Shown one piece after another: positions 9,248 to 15,980 of a stretch of DNA of 64,000 nucleotides. Position numbers and translations under genes: made by a program. The DNA comes from Alishewanella longhuensis (GTDB lineage: Bacteria; Pseudomonadota; Gammaproteobacteria; Enterobacterales; Alteromonadaceae), in NCBI RefSeq assembly GCF_014653435.1, contig NZ_BNAO01000002.1, positions 93,757-157,756 of the forward strand, read 5' to 3'. Under the pieces are notes generated by a model. It made no database searches and was not told the DNA's origin. It saw nothing but the letters and a program-made list of their open reading frames with translations. Position 1 is the stretch's first letter; the number at the start of each line of letters is the position of its first letter.

Positions 9248-9709
9248 ATGACCGAGAGCAGCAAGACGACAGAAGCCACCTGGAGTGTCGGGCGCGTAGC
9301 AAAGCGCTGTGGCGTGAAGGTAAGTACATTGCATTTCTACGAGCAAAAAGGCCTGATTAAAAGCTGGCGCAACGACGGTAACCAGCGCCGTTACAAGCCA
9401 GAGGTGCTGCGGCGGATTTCGGTCATCAAAGCCGCGCAAAAAGTCGGCATTAGTCTGGAAGAGGTAAAGCAGGCGTTTTTGTCGCTGCCCGATAGCCGCA
9501 CGCCTACTATGGAGGACTGGCAGCTACTGTCAAGCAACTGGCAACAACTGCTGGATGCGCGCATTGCTTATTTACAAAAACTGCGCGATTACATGACAGG
9601 TTGTATTGGCTGCGGCTGCCTGAGCATGACAAAATGCCCGCTCTATAACCCGGAAGATAAACTGGGGGCGCAAGGCACAGGGCCAGTGATTTTGGAGCAG
9701 ATAGACTAA
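9248..9709 (+). CDS. soxR: Redox-sensitive transcriptional activator SoxR
   Basis: The 153-residue MerR-family protein opens with the winged-helix motif WSVGRVAKRCGVKVSTLHFYE, continues with GNQRRY and a dimerisation helix, and ends with the [2Fe-2S] cluster ligands in CIGCGCLSMTKC (C-x2-C-x-C-x5-C, about residues 119-130), which is diagnostic of SoxR. Oxidation of the cluster switches on target promoters. There is no soxS nearby, so as in most non-enteric bacteria it probably acts directly; the adjacent VOC gene has the matching promoter. Its stop overlaps the end of the convergent small gene by four bases. Confidence 0.96.
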   Translation: MTESSKTTEATWSVGRVAKRCGVKVSTLHFYEQKGLIKSWRNDGNQRRYKPEVLRRISVIKAAQKVGISLEEVKQAFLSLPDSRTPTMEDWQLLSSNWQQLLDARIAYLQKLRDYMTGCIGCGCLSMTKCPLYNPEDKLGAQGTGPVILEQID

Positions 9710-9924
9710 AGCCCTCCTGCAACCAGCTGCTTTATCTTCAGCGCTTTTTCAAAATGATCCAGCTGGTGGGTTTGGATCCACCAGGTTGCCGCTTCCATTA
9801 ATAGCGCTGGGTCGTCATTTTTATTGGCAAAAAAAGCGTAAAACGACACGCCCACTGTGTCGCCTTTAGCAAGGATCTTCTTGTCACAAACAGCAATAAT
9901 TTTTTGTCTTAACGCAGCACGCAT
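9706..9924 (-). CDS. Small conserved protein (DUF6500-like)
   Basis: This encodes 72 residues from the ATG at 9924, with AGGAA upstream; a longer frame would need a TTG start. It contains DVGVSFYAFFANKND-like text (VGVSFYAFFANKNDDPALLM) and ATWWIQTHQLDHFEKA. I recall this pattern from the uncharacterised DUF6500 family, but the name is from memory. No signal peptide or membrane segment is seen, so it is probably cytosolic. It is convergent with soxR and overlaps its end by four bases. Confidence 0.7.
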   Translation of the reverse strand: MRAALRQKIIAVCDKKILAKGDTVGVSFYAFFANKNDDPALLMEAATWWIQTHQLDHFEKALKIKQLVAGGL

Positions 9925-10118
9925 CGGGTGGTAATTCCTGAAATACAAGTTAGGTTCACCGGAGTATATGCGATCCTTGCTCAGTATTACTATGCAGACT
10001 ATTTTTCGATACTTTAGGAGCTAGTCAAGCAGGTTTTCATGCCAAAAAGCCCCCTTACTCAACGAGAGAAAAAAGCCTACATAGCACACACAGCCAAATA
10101 GCTATTTCAGTACACCGC

Positions 10119-10127
10119 TGCTATAAT
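10119..10127 (+). promoter_or_regulatory. Extended -10 promoter
   Basis: TGCTATAAT is a consensus extended -10 element. The best -35 at 16-18 bp is weak, as expected for extended -10 promoters. A start near 10134 would give a short leader before the AAGGAG site at 10147-10152 and the 13-codon ORF. Confidence 0.5.
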
Positions 10128-10159
10128 TTATCGTGTTCTAAATTAAGAAGGAGACTTTG

Positions 10160-10201
10160 ATGATTGCAGTAATTACCCACCCGGCGAAGGCTGCGGCGTA
10201 A
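10160..10201 (+). CDS. Candidate 13-residue leader-type peptide MIAVITHPAKAAA
   Basis: A 14-codon ORF (including TAA) sits behind a strong AAGGAG ribosome-binding site and a consensus extended -10 promoter, with no longer gene in frame. Hairpins follow it at 10238-10257 and 10267-10280, then rsgA starts at 10355. It could be a leader or regulatory peptide, a microprotein, or the decayed 5' end of a lost gene. There is no run of a single amino acid typical of amino-acid attenuation. Only the signals, not the function, are visible. Confidence 0.35.
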   Translation: MIAVITHPAKAAA

Positions 10202-10237
10202 GTTAAACGTTTAGCTTTTTAATTTAACCAGCCTTAG

Positions 10238-10280
10238 CCCGGTGTTTGCTGACCGGGATCTCTGAAAACCCTCTAGGGTT
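10238..10280 (+). terminator. Two tandem hairpins between the mini-ORF and rsgA
   Basis: CCCGGT/ACCGGG (10238-10243, 10252-10257, 8-base loop) is followed by AACCC/GGGTT (10267-10271, 10276-10280, 4-base loop). The second is followed by a moderately T-rich stretch. Together they could end the short upstream transcript. Confidence 0.35.
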
Positions 10281-10354
10281 ACCTTAACTTTTCCAGAGTT
10301 CCTCACCATTTTTACTGTGTGTGCAGTGCATAATTGCGCGCAGAAGGAAATGCA

Positions 10355-11395
10355 ATGAACTTAGCCTTAACTTTACCACAACTGGGCTGGCAAGCCTTTT
10401 TTCAACAACAACTTACTTTGTCGGAATTTGAACAGGCGCTTATCGCCCGCGTCACAGCGCATCATCGTAGTGGTTATCAGTTGATGACGCAGCAGGGGCC
10501 ATGCCATTTAACCGCCAGCGCAACCTTACCCGATATCACTATTGGTGATTGGCTGCTCTTGGATCAAGCCGGCGGCTTTATCCGCTTATTAACACGCAAG
10601 TCGCTATTTAAACGTAAAGCCGCCGGTAGTCAGGTTGGCGAACAGCTGATTGCCGCCAATGTTGATACGCTGCTTATCGTTTGCTCGTTAAATCACGACT
10701 TTAACTTAAGTCGCATCGAGCGTTATCTGGCTCTGGCGCATGAAGCCGGTGCCGAGCCATTATTGGTGCTGACCAAGGCAGATCTTTGCGCTGATGTTGA
10801 TGCCTATCTCCAGCAGGTTACTAAGCTTGACCCTATGCTGCTGGTCGAGGTTGTGAATGCCCTCGACAGCAGTTGTAGTAGCAAATTACAGCACTGGTGC
10901 CGGGTTGGTAATACGCTGGCGGTAGTAGGTTCGTCTGGGGTGGGTAAATCAACTCTGGTCAATACCCTGACCGGTAATACGGCACAAAAAACAGCGGCTA
11001 TCCGCGGTGATGATAGCAAAGGCCGGCATACCACCACCGCCCGTTCGATGCACTTTACTGCCACCGGCGCGGTGCTAATTGATACGCCCGGTATGCGTGA
11101 ACTGCAACTGACAAACTGCGATGCAGGTATTCGCCGTACCTTTGCCGACATTGACGCCCTGGCCAGAGCGTGCCGCTTTAACAACTGCCAGCATACCGCA
11201 GAACCGGGATGTGCAGTGCAACAAGCGATTGTGCAAGGGGAATTAGATGCAAGGCGCTTAACCAACTACCAAAAACTGCATGCTGAACAAGCACGCAACG
11301 CGGCATCTTTGCAGCAGCGGCGTGAAAAAGAGCGGCAATTTAGTAAGTTAGTTAAATCGGTAACGTCACTTAAAGCGAAAAAGTACGCTGAGTAG
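10355..11395 (+). CDS. rsgA: Ribosome small-subunit-dependent GTPase A
   Basis: The 346-residue product is a circularly permuted GTPase: an N-terminal OB-fold, then G4 (LTKADL), G1/P-loop (GSSGVGKST), G2 region (GRHTTTARSMH) and G3 (DTPGMREL), ending in a zinc knuckle (CRFNNCQHTAEPGC). RsgA (YjeQ) acts in late 30S maturation. The ATG at 10355 has AAGGA seven bases before it. In E. coli this gene neighbours orn and psd; here it stands alone, so this may be a second RsgA-type paralog of the genome, which cannot be judged from the window. Confidence 0.9.
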   Translation: MNLALTLPQLGWQAFFQQQLTLSEFEQALIARVTAHHRSGYQLMTQQGPCHLTASATLPDITIGDWLLLDQAGGFIRLLTRKSLFKRKAAGSQVGEQLIAANVDTLLIVCSLNHDFNLSRIERYLALAHEAGAEPLLVLTKADLCADVDAYLQQVTKLDPMLLVEVVNALDSSCSSKLQHWCRVGNTLAVVGSSGVGKSTLVNTLTGNTAQKTAAIRGDDSKGRHTTTARSMHFTATGAVLIDTPGMRELQLTNCDAGIRRTFADIDALARACRFNNCQHTAEPGCAVQQAIVQGELDARRLTNYQKLHAEQARNAASLQQRREKERQFSKLVKSVTSLKAKKYAE

Positions 11396-11411
11396 CGGTT
11401 TAGTCACCTAA

Positions 11412-11448
11412 CAGCAACGCCGGTTTGTTTGTCGAACCGGTGTTGCTG
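11412..11448 (+). terminator. Strong hairpin after rsgA
   Basis: CAGCAACGCCGGTT pairs with AACCGGTGTTGCTG (13 of 14 positions, one G-T) around a 9-base loop, starting 17 bases past the rsgA stop. The T run expected of an intrinsic terminator is missing, so termination is likely but not certain. Confidence 0.5.
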
Positions 11449-11526
11449 CCTATTCAGCGTTTAGCACCTCACGTCAAAACAATATAAAGCAGGACCTCAC
11501 AGAAGACGCTATTCGCGCTTGGTGAT

Positions 11527-11610
11527 ATGACGCTAGCTATTACATTTCACGTCGTTTTCACGGCCTTAGGTTTAATGTCACTGCCTCTGTGGTTTTATAA
11601 AAAGGCATAA
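11527..11610 (+). CDS. Candidate 27-residue hydrophobic small protein
   Basis: A short reading frame, MTLAITFHVVFTALG then LMSLPLWFYKKA, encodes one hydrophobic helix with a Lys-rich end. It stops two bases before the next gene, so it could be a translationally coupled membrane microprotein or a remnant of a longer membrane gene (the same frame is open for about 12 codons upstream). Its own ribosome-binding site is poor. Confidence 0.25.
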   Translation: MTLAITFHVVFTALGLMSLPLWFYKKA

Positions 11611-11612
11611 AG

Positions 11613-12260
11613 ATGAAGAAAAATACGCTGGGGCCATTTTTAAGTGTTGGTATGGTGCTAAATATTGGTATCGCCCTACCCTTGCAACTTTGGTCACCGC
11701 CCGCTTTAGCCGTGCAGCAAGAAAGCCCGGCAACCGCGATATATTGGCAAACACTCACCCGAGAGGCGATTGCCAAATTTGAGCAAACGGCGTTGCAGGA
11801 ATGGGCGTTTTGTCTTGCCAGTGCCGAAAACGAAGAAGGTCAGGTCAGCAGTAGCACGGAGTGCTTTGATCCCACCGTGCCACCCGCACAGCAATGGCAG
11901 CTGCGGCTTAGCAACGGCCAAACGCCCACTGCACAGCAACAGCGTCGCTACCTGACCAATAAACAAAAACACAGCGCACAAGGTAAAGCCTTTAATCTGA
12001 CGTTAAAACTCAGCCGCGTGATCCAGCTCGACAGTGTGCAATTTGTCAGTGAAGATGCCACAAACTGGTATGGCAGCTTTGCGGTTTATATTGATAAGCT
12101 GGGTGCTGCCGCCAGTAACCAATTGCAAGGGCAGCTGCGCTTTAACAAAGCCGGTCATTTTATCGACCGTATTGAAATCAGCAACACTGGACCTTTTTCT
12201 GTGATGTTGGGCAGCAAAATTCAGCGCTTCCAACTTAAATTGGACTTTATACCCAAGTGA
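11613..12260 (+). CDS. Exported protein of unknown function, C-terminus replaced by a MITE
   Basis: The current frame encodes 215 residues with an export signal ending near PPALA|VQQE. No family is recognised. Two cysteines (FCLASAEN, STECFD) could form a disulfide in the periplasm. The last residues (PK) and the TGA stop come from the left end of the MITE-like element at 12248. Beyond the element the same reading frame continues for 52 codons (12516-12671), so the ancestral protein was about 265 residues. The truncated form may still be made. The gene is convergent with the sensor kinase downstream. Confidence 0.65.
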   Translation: MKKNTLGPFLSVGMVLNIGIALPLQLWSPPALAVQQESPATAIYWQTLTREAIAKFEQTALQEWAFCLASAENEEGQVSSSTECFDPTVPPAQQWQLRLSNGQTPTAQQQRRYLTNKQKHSAQGKAFNLTLKLSRVIQLDSVQFVSEDATNWYGSFAVYIDKLGAAASNQLQGQLRFNKAGHFIDRIEISNTGPFSVMLGSKIQRFQLKLDFIPK

Positions 12261-12513
12261 CTTCAAGATACGGATTTCAGCTGGAGATAAAAGCGCTTTA
12301 GGCAAGGCCGCTGTTGGACGCTTTGGTGGTTCCAAAGCGAGAACAGCTAACGCAGCATAAAGCGCTTTTAGCCCAGCCCTGCGGGAGCCTCTGGGCGCTT
12401 CCACTGCGGCGTTACCCTGGCTAGCAAGGTGGTCGACATTGCGTCGCCAGTGTGCCTTGCATTGAAAGCGCCCAAAGGCTCTGAAACTCGCATCTTGAAG
12501 TCACTTGGGTATA
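12248..12513. mobile_element. MITE-like element with perfect 22-bp terminal inverted repeats
   Basis: The ends at 12248-12269 and 12492-12513 are exact reverse complements, starting TATACCCAAGTGACTTCAAG. Internal inverted repeats are also present: AAAAGCGCTTTA near 12290 against TAAAGCGCTTTT near 12358, and GAGCCTCTGGGCGC near 12390 against its 13/14 complement near 12467. It encodes no transposase. Flanking sequence fits a TA/ATA target duplication. Its left end supplies the stop codon of the upstream gene, and removing 264 bp restores the host frame. Confidence 0.8.
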
Positions 12514-12515
12514 TA

Positions 12516-12674
12516 CAACGTGAACATGCGATCCTGCAACGGCAGCAGGAAATGCTCCTGCAAGGCAGCTTTGCCTTTGTCAGCCAAATAGATGAAGTCT
12601 CCAGCGACGTCTTTTCTGACTTTCGTTATATCGGCCCGGCAACTCAAGCTGGCGCCGTGTCAGGGCAGGAATAG
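12516..12674 (+). pseudogene. Displaced C-terminal part of the MITE-interrupted gene
   Basis: Fifty-two codons plus TAG continue exactly the frame of the gene at 11613 after the element (QREHAILQRQQEML, then FAFVSQIDEVSSDVFSDF). The text is protein-like and free of stops. It has no start of its own outside the element. Its end overlaps the convergent kinase gene by 15 bases. Confidence 0.6.
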
Positions 12675-13976
12675 CACGTTAATCTGAGTGCCTTGCTCGC
12701 TATGCACGGTCAATTGCCAACCTTGATGTTCACACAGCCGCTTGACAAGCGACAGCCCAAAACCAAAGCCGGTGCTCTGCCGGCCTTTCACCCCGGGGGT
12801 CGCGAGCGCAGTTAATACTGCAGGTTCAATGCCTGGCCCGGTATCAGAAATTTGCAAGGTGCCGTTGCTAAAAGCAATCTTTACTTCGCCTGCTTGCGTG
12901 TAGTGAAACGCATTACTCAAGAGATTATCCAGCAACACTTTGAGGAGATCCGGATTAGCACGGACCTGCACCCGACAGCTATCACAGAGTGTCACCTCAA
13001 CAGTTTTGCCCTGTAACAGCAGCCGGTTGTCTAAAATAGCCTGCTCCAACACCGGCATTAAGGCGGTGCCTGGCTGGTTCTGGTGGCTGTCAGCATTTGG
13101 GCTATGCTCTTCCCTCGCCAGAATTAACAAGGTTTGCACGGTTTTTTCCATTTGCTCAGCCGCTTCCACTATTCGCGCCATAACGTCTGCTGTAGCGGGA
13201 TCGTCGTTACGTGTTTGACTCGCTTGATCTTGTTGACTGCGCCACAGCTCTACCGTGTTTTTAATCACCGCCAGCGGTGTACGCAGCTCATGGCTCACAT
13301 CCCGGGTAAAGTTTTTCTCGCGTTGCAAAGCCTGTGCAATACGGTACAGTGTGTGCTCCAACGTGCGCGCCAAAATGCCGACTTCGTGGTTGGGAAATTG
13401 CTTGACAAAGTGCTCAGGCAAACGCTCAGGTGCCACGCCATCGACCAGAGCGGCCAGTTGTTTTAGCGGGCGTGTGGTGCGGCGGCTAACCAGCCAGGCA
13501 AGCAGACAGGCAATGCCGCTAACGATAAGCCCGCTAATCAGTAAAAATTGCAATACCCCGTCGCGAATGGGCCTAACCAACAATTCGTTGCTCACTTCTG
13601 CCAATAACCAGACTTGCGGCTGTGCCAGCACCGGATGCAGATGATAATGCCGCCCTTGCTGACCAAAAAACTCTTTGCGCTCTGGCTCAGCCAGTGCCCG
13701 GGAACGTAGCTCCTCTGGCAAGGTGTCGCGGGAAAAATACAATTGCATAGTGCTGCGTCTTGGTGCCGGCCAGGCAGCATTTTGCTGGTAATGCGCGCGC
13801 AAGTATTCCGCTTCTTGCTCAAGTTGCTGCTCAATAAAACTGTCTTCCAGCGTATACATCAGCGTCAATACAATCAGGCCGTACACTGCCGAGAGCAACA
13901 GCGTAAAAAGACAAAACTGCCAGACAATACGCCGGCTTAAACTGTGGGTAACGATAGATGGCTTATTAACGCTCAC
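12660..13976 (-). CDS. Sensor histidine kinase
   Basis: The 438-residue kinase has a transmembrane helix near residues 17-40, a short periplasmic region of about 100 residues, a second helix (around 146-166), HAMP, HisKA with the phospho-acceptor His in DVSHELRTPL (about residue 230), and HATPase_c with N box LLDNLLSNAFHY, G1 ISDTGPGIEP and G2 GFGFGLSLVKRL. It overlaps the stop of the response regulator gene by four bases, so it is its cognate partner. The stimulus is unknown. The layout resembles QseC/PmrB-type kinases. Confidence 0.93.
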   Translation of the reverse strand: MSVNKPSIVTHSLSRRIVWQFCLFTLLLSAVYGLIVLTLMYTLEDSFIEQQLEQEAEYLRAHYQQNAAWPAPRRSTMQLYFSRDTLPEELRSRALAEPERKEFFGQQGRHYHLHPVLAQPQVWLLAEVSNELLVRPIRDGVLQFLLISGLIVSGIACLLAWLVSRRTTRPLKQLAALVDGVAPERLPEHFVKQFPNHEVGILARTLEHTLYRIAQALQREKNFTRDVSHELRTPLAVIKNTVELWRSQQDQASQTRNDDPATADVMARIVEAAEQMEKTVQTLLILAREEHSPNADSHQNQPGTALMPVLEQAILDNRLLLQGKTVEVTLCDSCRVQVRANPDLLKVLLDNLLSNAFHYTQAGEVKIAFSNGTLQISDTGPGIEPAVLTALATPGVKGRQSTGFGFGLSLVKRLCEHQGWQLTVHSEQGTQINVLFLP

Positions 13977-14680
13977 TGTGGCGGGATCTCCAGGGTAAAA
14001 CCAACACCAAACACAGTTTTAAGCAGCGGATAGGCAAAAGGCTTATCCAACACAGTGCGCAATTGATAAATATGCGAGCGCAGCGCATCCGACTCTGTCG
14101 GCTCATCGCGCCACAACTTATGACTTAAGGTGCTGCGGCTAACTACTTGTGGATAGGCCTCCGCCAGCACCAATAAAATTTTGTAGCCCATGCTACTGAG
14201 TTCCAGTGGCATGCCATCGCGGCAAACTTGCTGGCGCTTTTTATCCAGCAACAGCGGGCCGAGTTCAATAGTGTCTTTAGATTGCAACAGATGTCGGCGC
14301 GACAGGGCTAAACAGCGCACTTCCAGCTCTTGCAAGGAAAACGGCTTGGTCAGGTAATCGTCTGTACCGTGCTGAAAACCAGAGACTTTATCGGCAATAC
14401 TGTCGCGGGCAGTTAGCATTAAGATAGGAATATGCCGCTCAGCCTGTTGCCTAAGTTGCTGGCAAACCTGCAGGCCATCCAGGCCCGGCAGGTTTAAATC
14501 CAGAATGATCACATCGTAATAATGCGCTAGCGCCAAAGCCAAGCCGTGGTGGCCAGTGCTGGCAAAATCAAACTGATGGCCTTTTTGCTCCATGTAGCTG
14601 GCAATATTTTTGGCAATGCTCAGCTGATCTTCAATCAGCAATACCTGCAATCCAGCTTGTTCTGCCTTATTACTACCCAT
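13973..14680 (-). CDS. OmpR-family response regulator
   Basis: The 235-residue protein has a receiver domain with phospho-acceptor Asp in VIILDLNLPGLDG (about residue 59) and Lys in LTKPFSL, and a C-terminal winged helix (LSHKLWRDE, SHIYQLRTVLDKP, FGVGFTL). It is the first gene of the regulator-kinase pair. The PfpI-like gene and ABC exporter genes lie immediately upstream on the same strand and are candidate targets, which is inference. Confidence 0.93.
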   Translation of the reverse strand: MGSNKAEQAGLQVLLIEDQLSIAKNIASYMEQKGHQFDFASTGHHGLALALAHYYDVIILDLNLPGLDGLQVCQQLRQQAERHIPILMLTARDSIADKVSGFQHGTDDYLTKPFSLQELEVRCLALSRRHLLQSKDTIELGPLLLDKKRQQVCRDGMPLELSSMGYKILLVLAEAYPQVVSRSTLSHKLWRDEPTESDALRSHIYQLRTVLDKPFAYPLLKTVFGVGFTLEIPPQ

Positions 14681-14718
14681 GTCTATCTGCCATCCTCTGC
14701 CTGTCAGTGATTATAGGC

Positions 14719-15837
14719 TTATAAGGTGTTTAAAAGATCTTGTGCGGCGGTTGCATTAGGATCTTTACGCACGATCTCTGCCAGCGTTGCTTTGGCTGAG
14801 GTTTTATCGCCCAGTTGCAGTTGTGTTTTGGCAATTGCCAGATCCAAGGACGCATGATTGATGGTACTTTGCCCTAGCTGCATCAGTGCCAACGCCTGCT
14901 GCCTTGCCAAATCAGTATTGGCCGCTTGCAGGTAGTAAAACCCATATGCCCCCGCTAATTCAAGCTGATATTGCTCAGGCGCAGCCGACATACTTGGCAG
15001 TGCTTGTGTATCTCCGGCTAAAAATGCGGCAACCTGGGCTAAGGTCAAATCATCTTTGTATGCTGGCAAAGCGACCGGTGTAACCCCTAACGCGGCCACC
15101 AGTGCCATCGTTACCGGTACCGTTGACGCCGGATTCTGTCCGGTAATAAGGCGCTGATCTGCCACAACATGGCTTAGCATCATCGGGCTGGCTTGAAAGC
15201 GACCGCCCCGCTCAATCAGTTTGTCTTCCAGCATAAACTCAAACTTAGACAGCCATTTTTTACCAAACAAACGCTCTTCCTGATTGGTAAAGCCGTTCAC
15301 CGCCTTACCGGCAACTAAATAGCTACCATCGGCAAGCTGCACATTTACCAACGCCGCTGGCCCATGGCACACCGCCGCCACAACGCCATCTTGCTGATAA
15401 ATAGCCGCAATCAATTGCTGCAACGCCAGATCTTTGGGTAAATCAAACATGGCTCCTTTACCGCCGATAATATAAATACCCTGATAAGATTCTGGTTTAA
15501 GATCGGCGATGGCCAAGGTATTAGCTAATTGGGCGCTAATGCCAGGATCATTTAGCACTTGCTGATTAAAAGGTGTATCAGGATCGAATTGATCGGCCTC
15601 CACTTTGCCGCCCTGCGGGCTGGCGACATCCACGGCAATACCATGGGCATTGAGCACCAAATAGGCTTTGGCAAATTCATCAAATTCATAGCCTGGTGCC
15701 TGTTGTTCCGGTTGACCGTAGCCACTTAGCACCAGTAACACCCTGGGAGCCGTTTGCGGTTGCGCCGCAACAATACCCGACCAGAGCATATTTAACAGCA
15801 TAATCAATAACACTAGCGCACATTTCAAAGCATTCAT
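14719..15837 (-). CDS. Exported DJ-1/PfpI-type glutamine amidotransferase-like protein
   Basis: The 372-residue protein has a signal peptide ending near GIVAA|QPQ, then a class I glutamine-amidotransferase-like (DJ-1/PfpI, Hsp31-like) domain: nucleophile-elbow Cys in AAVCHGPAALV and an upstream Glu in the E-F-D-E-F segment. The last 90 residues look like TPR-type helices (ALALMQLGQST, AKTQLQLGDKTSAKATL). Members of this family deglycate or hydrolyse small carbonyls or act as chaperones; a periplasmic form is less usual. It sits between the ABC exporter and the two-component system, all on one strand. Confidence 0.8.
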   Translation of the reverse strand: MNALKCALVLLIMLLNMLWSGIVAAQPQTAPRVLLVLSGYGQPEQQAPGYEFDEFAKAYLVLNAHGIAVDVASPQGGKVEADQFDPDTPFNQQVLNDPGISAQLANTLAIADLKPESYQGIYIIGGKGAMFDLPKDLALQQLIAAIYQQDGVVAAVCHGPAALVNVQLADGSYLVAGKAVNGFTNQEERLFGKKWLSKFEFMLEDKLIERGGRFQASPMMLSHVVADQRLITGQNPASTVPVTMALVAALGVTPVALPAYKDDLTLAQVAAFLAGDTQALPSMSAAPEQYQLELAGAYGFYYLQAANTDLARQQALALMQLGQSTINHASLDLAIAKTQLQLGDKTSAKATLAEIVRKDPNATAAQDLLNTL

Positions 15838-15980
15838 TATTGGATATCCTTAAGTTATTTCTTAACCTTTACCGAGCTATCGACTCTCACAGCCGGGCTT
15901 AAAACCGAGCAGTGCCAGCATGTCTCACACCGCGTGAAATAAATGTGAAAATATCAACTACTGGCAACGCTTTATCACCG

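Noticed and set aside
10804-11265. A 153-codon reverse ORF inside rsgA
   Set aside because: It is antisense to conserved GTPase motifs.
12429-12674. An 81-codon ORF starting inside the MITE
   Set aside because: Its start and first 29 codons are element sequence; only the part after 12516 continues the interrupted gene.
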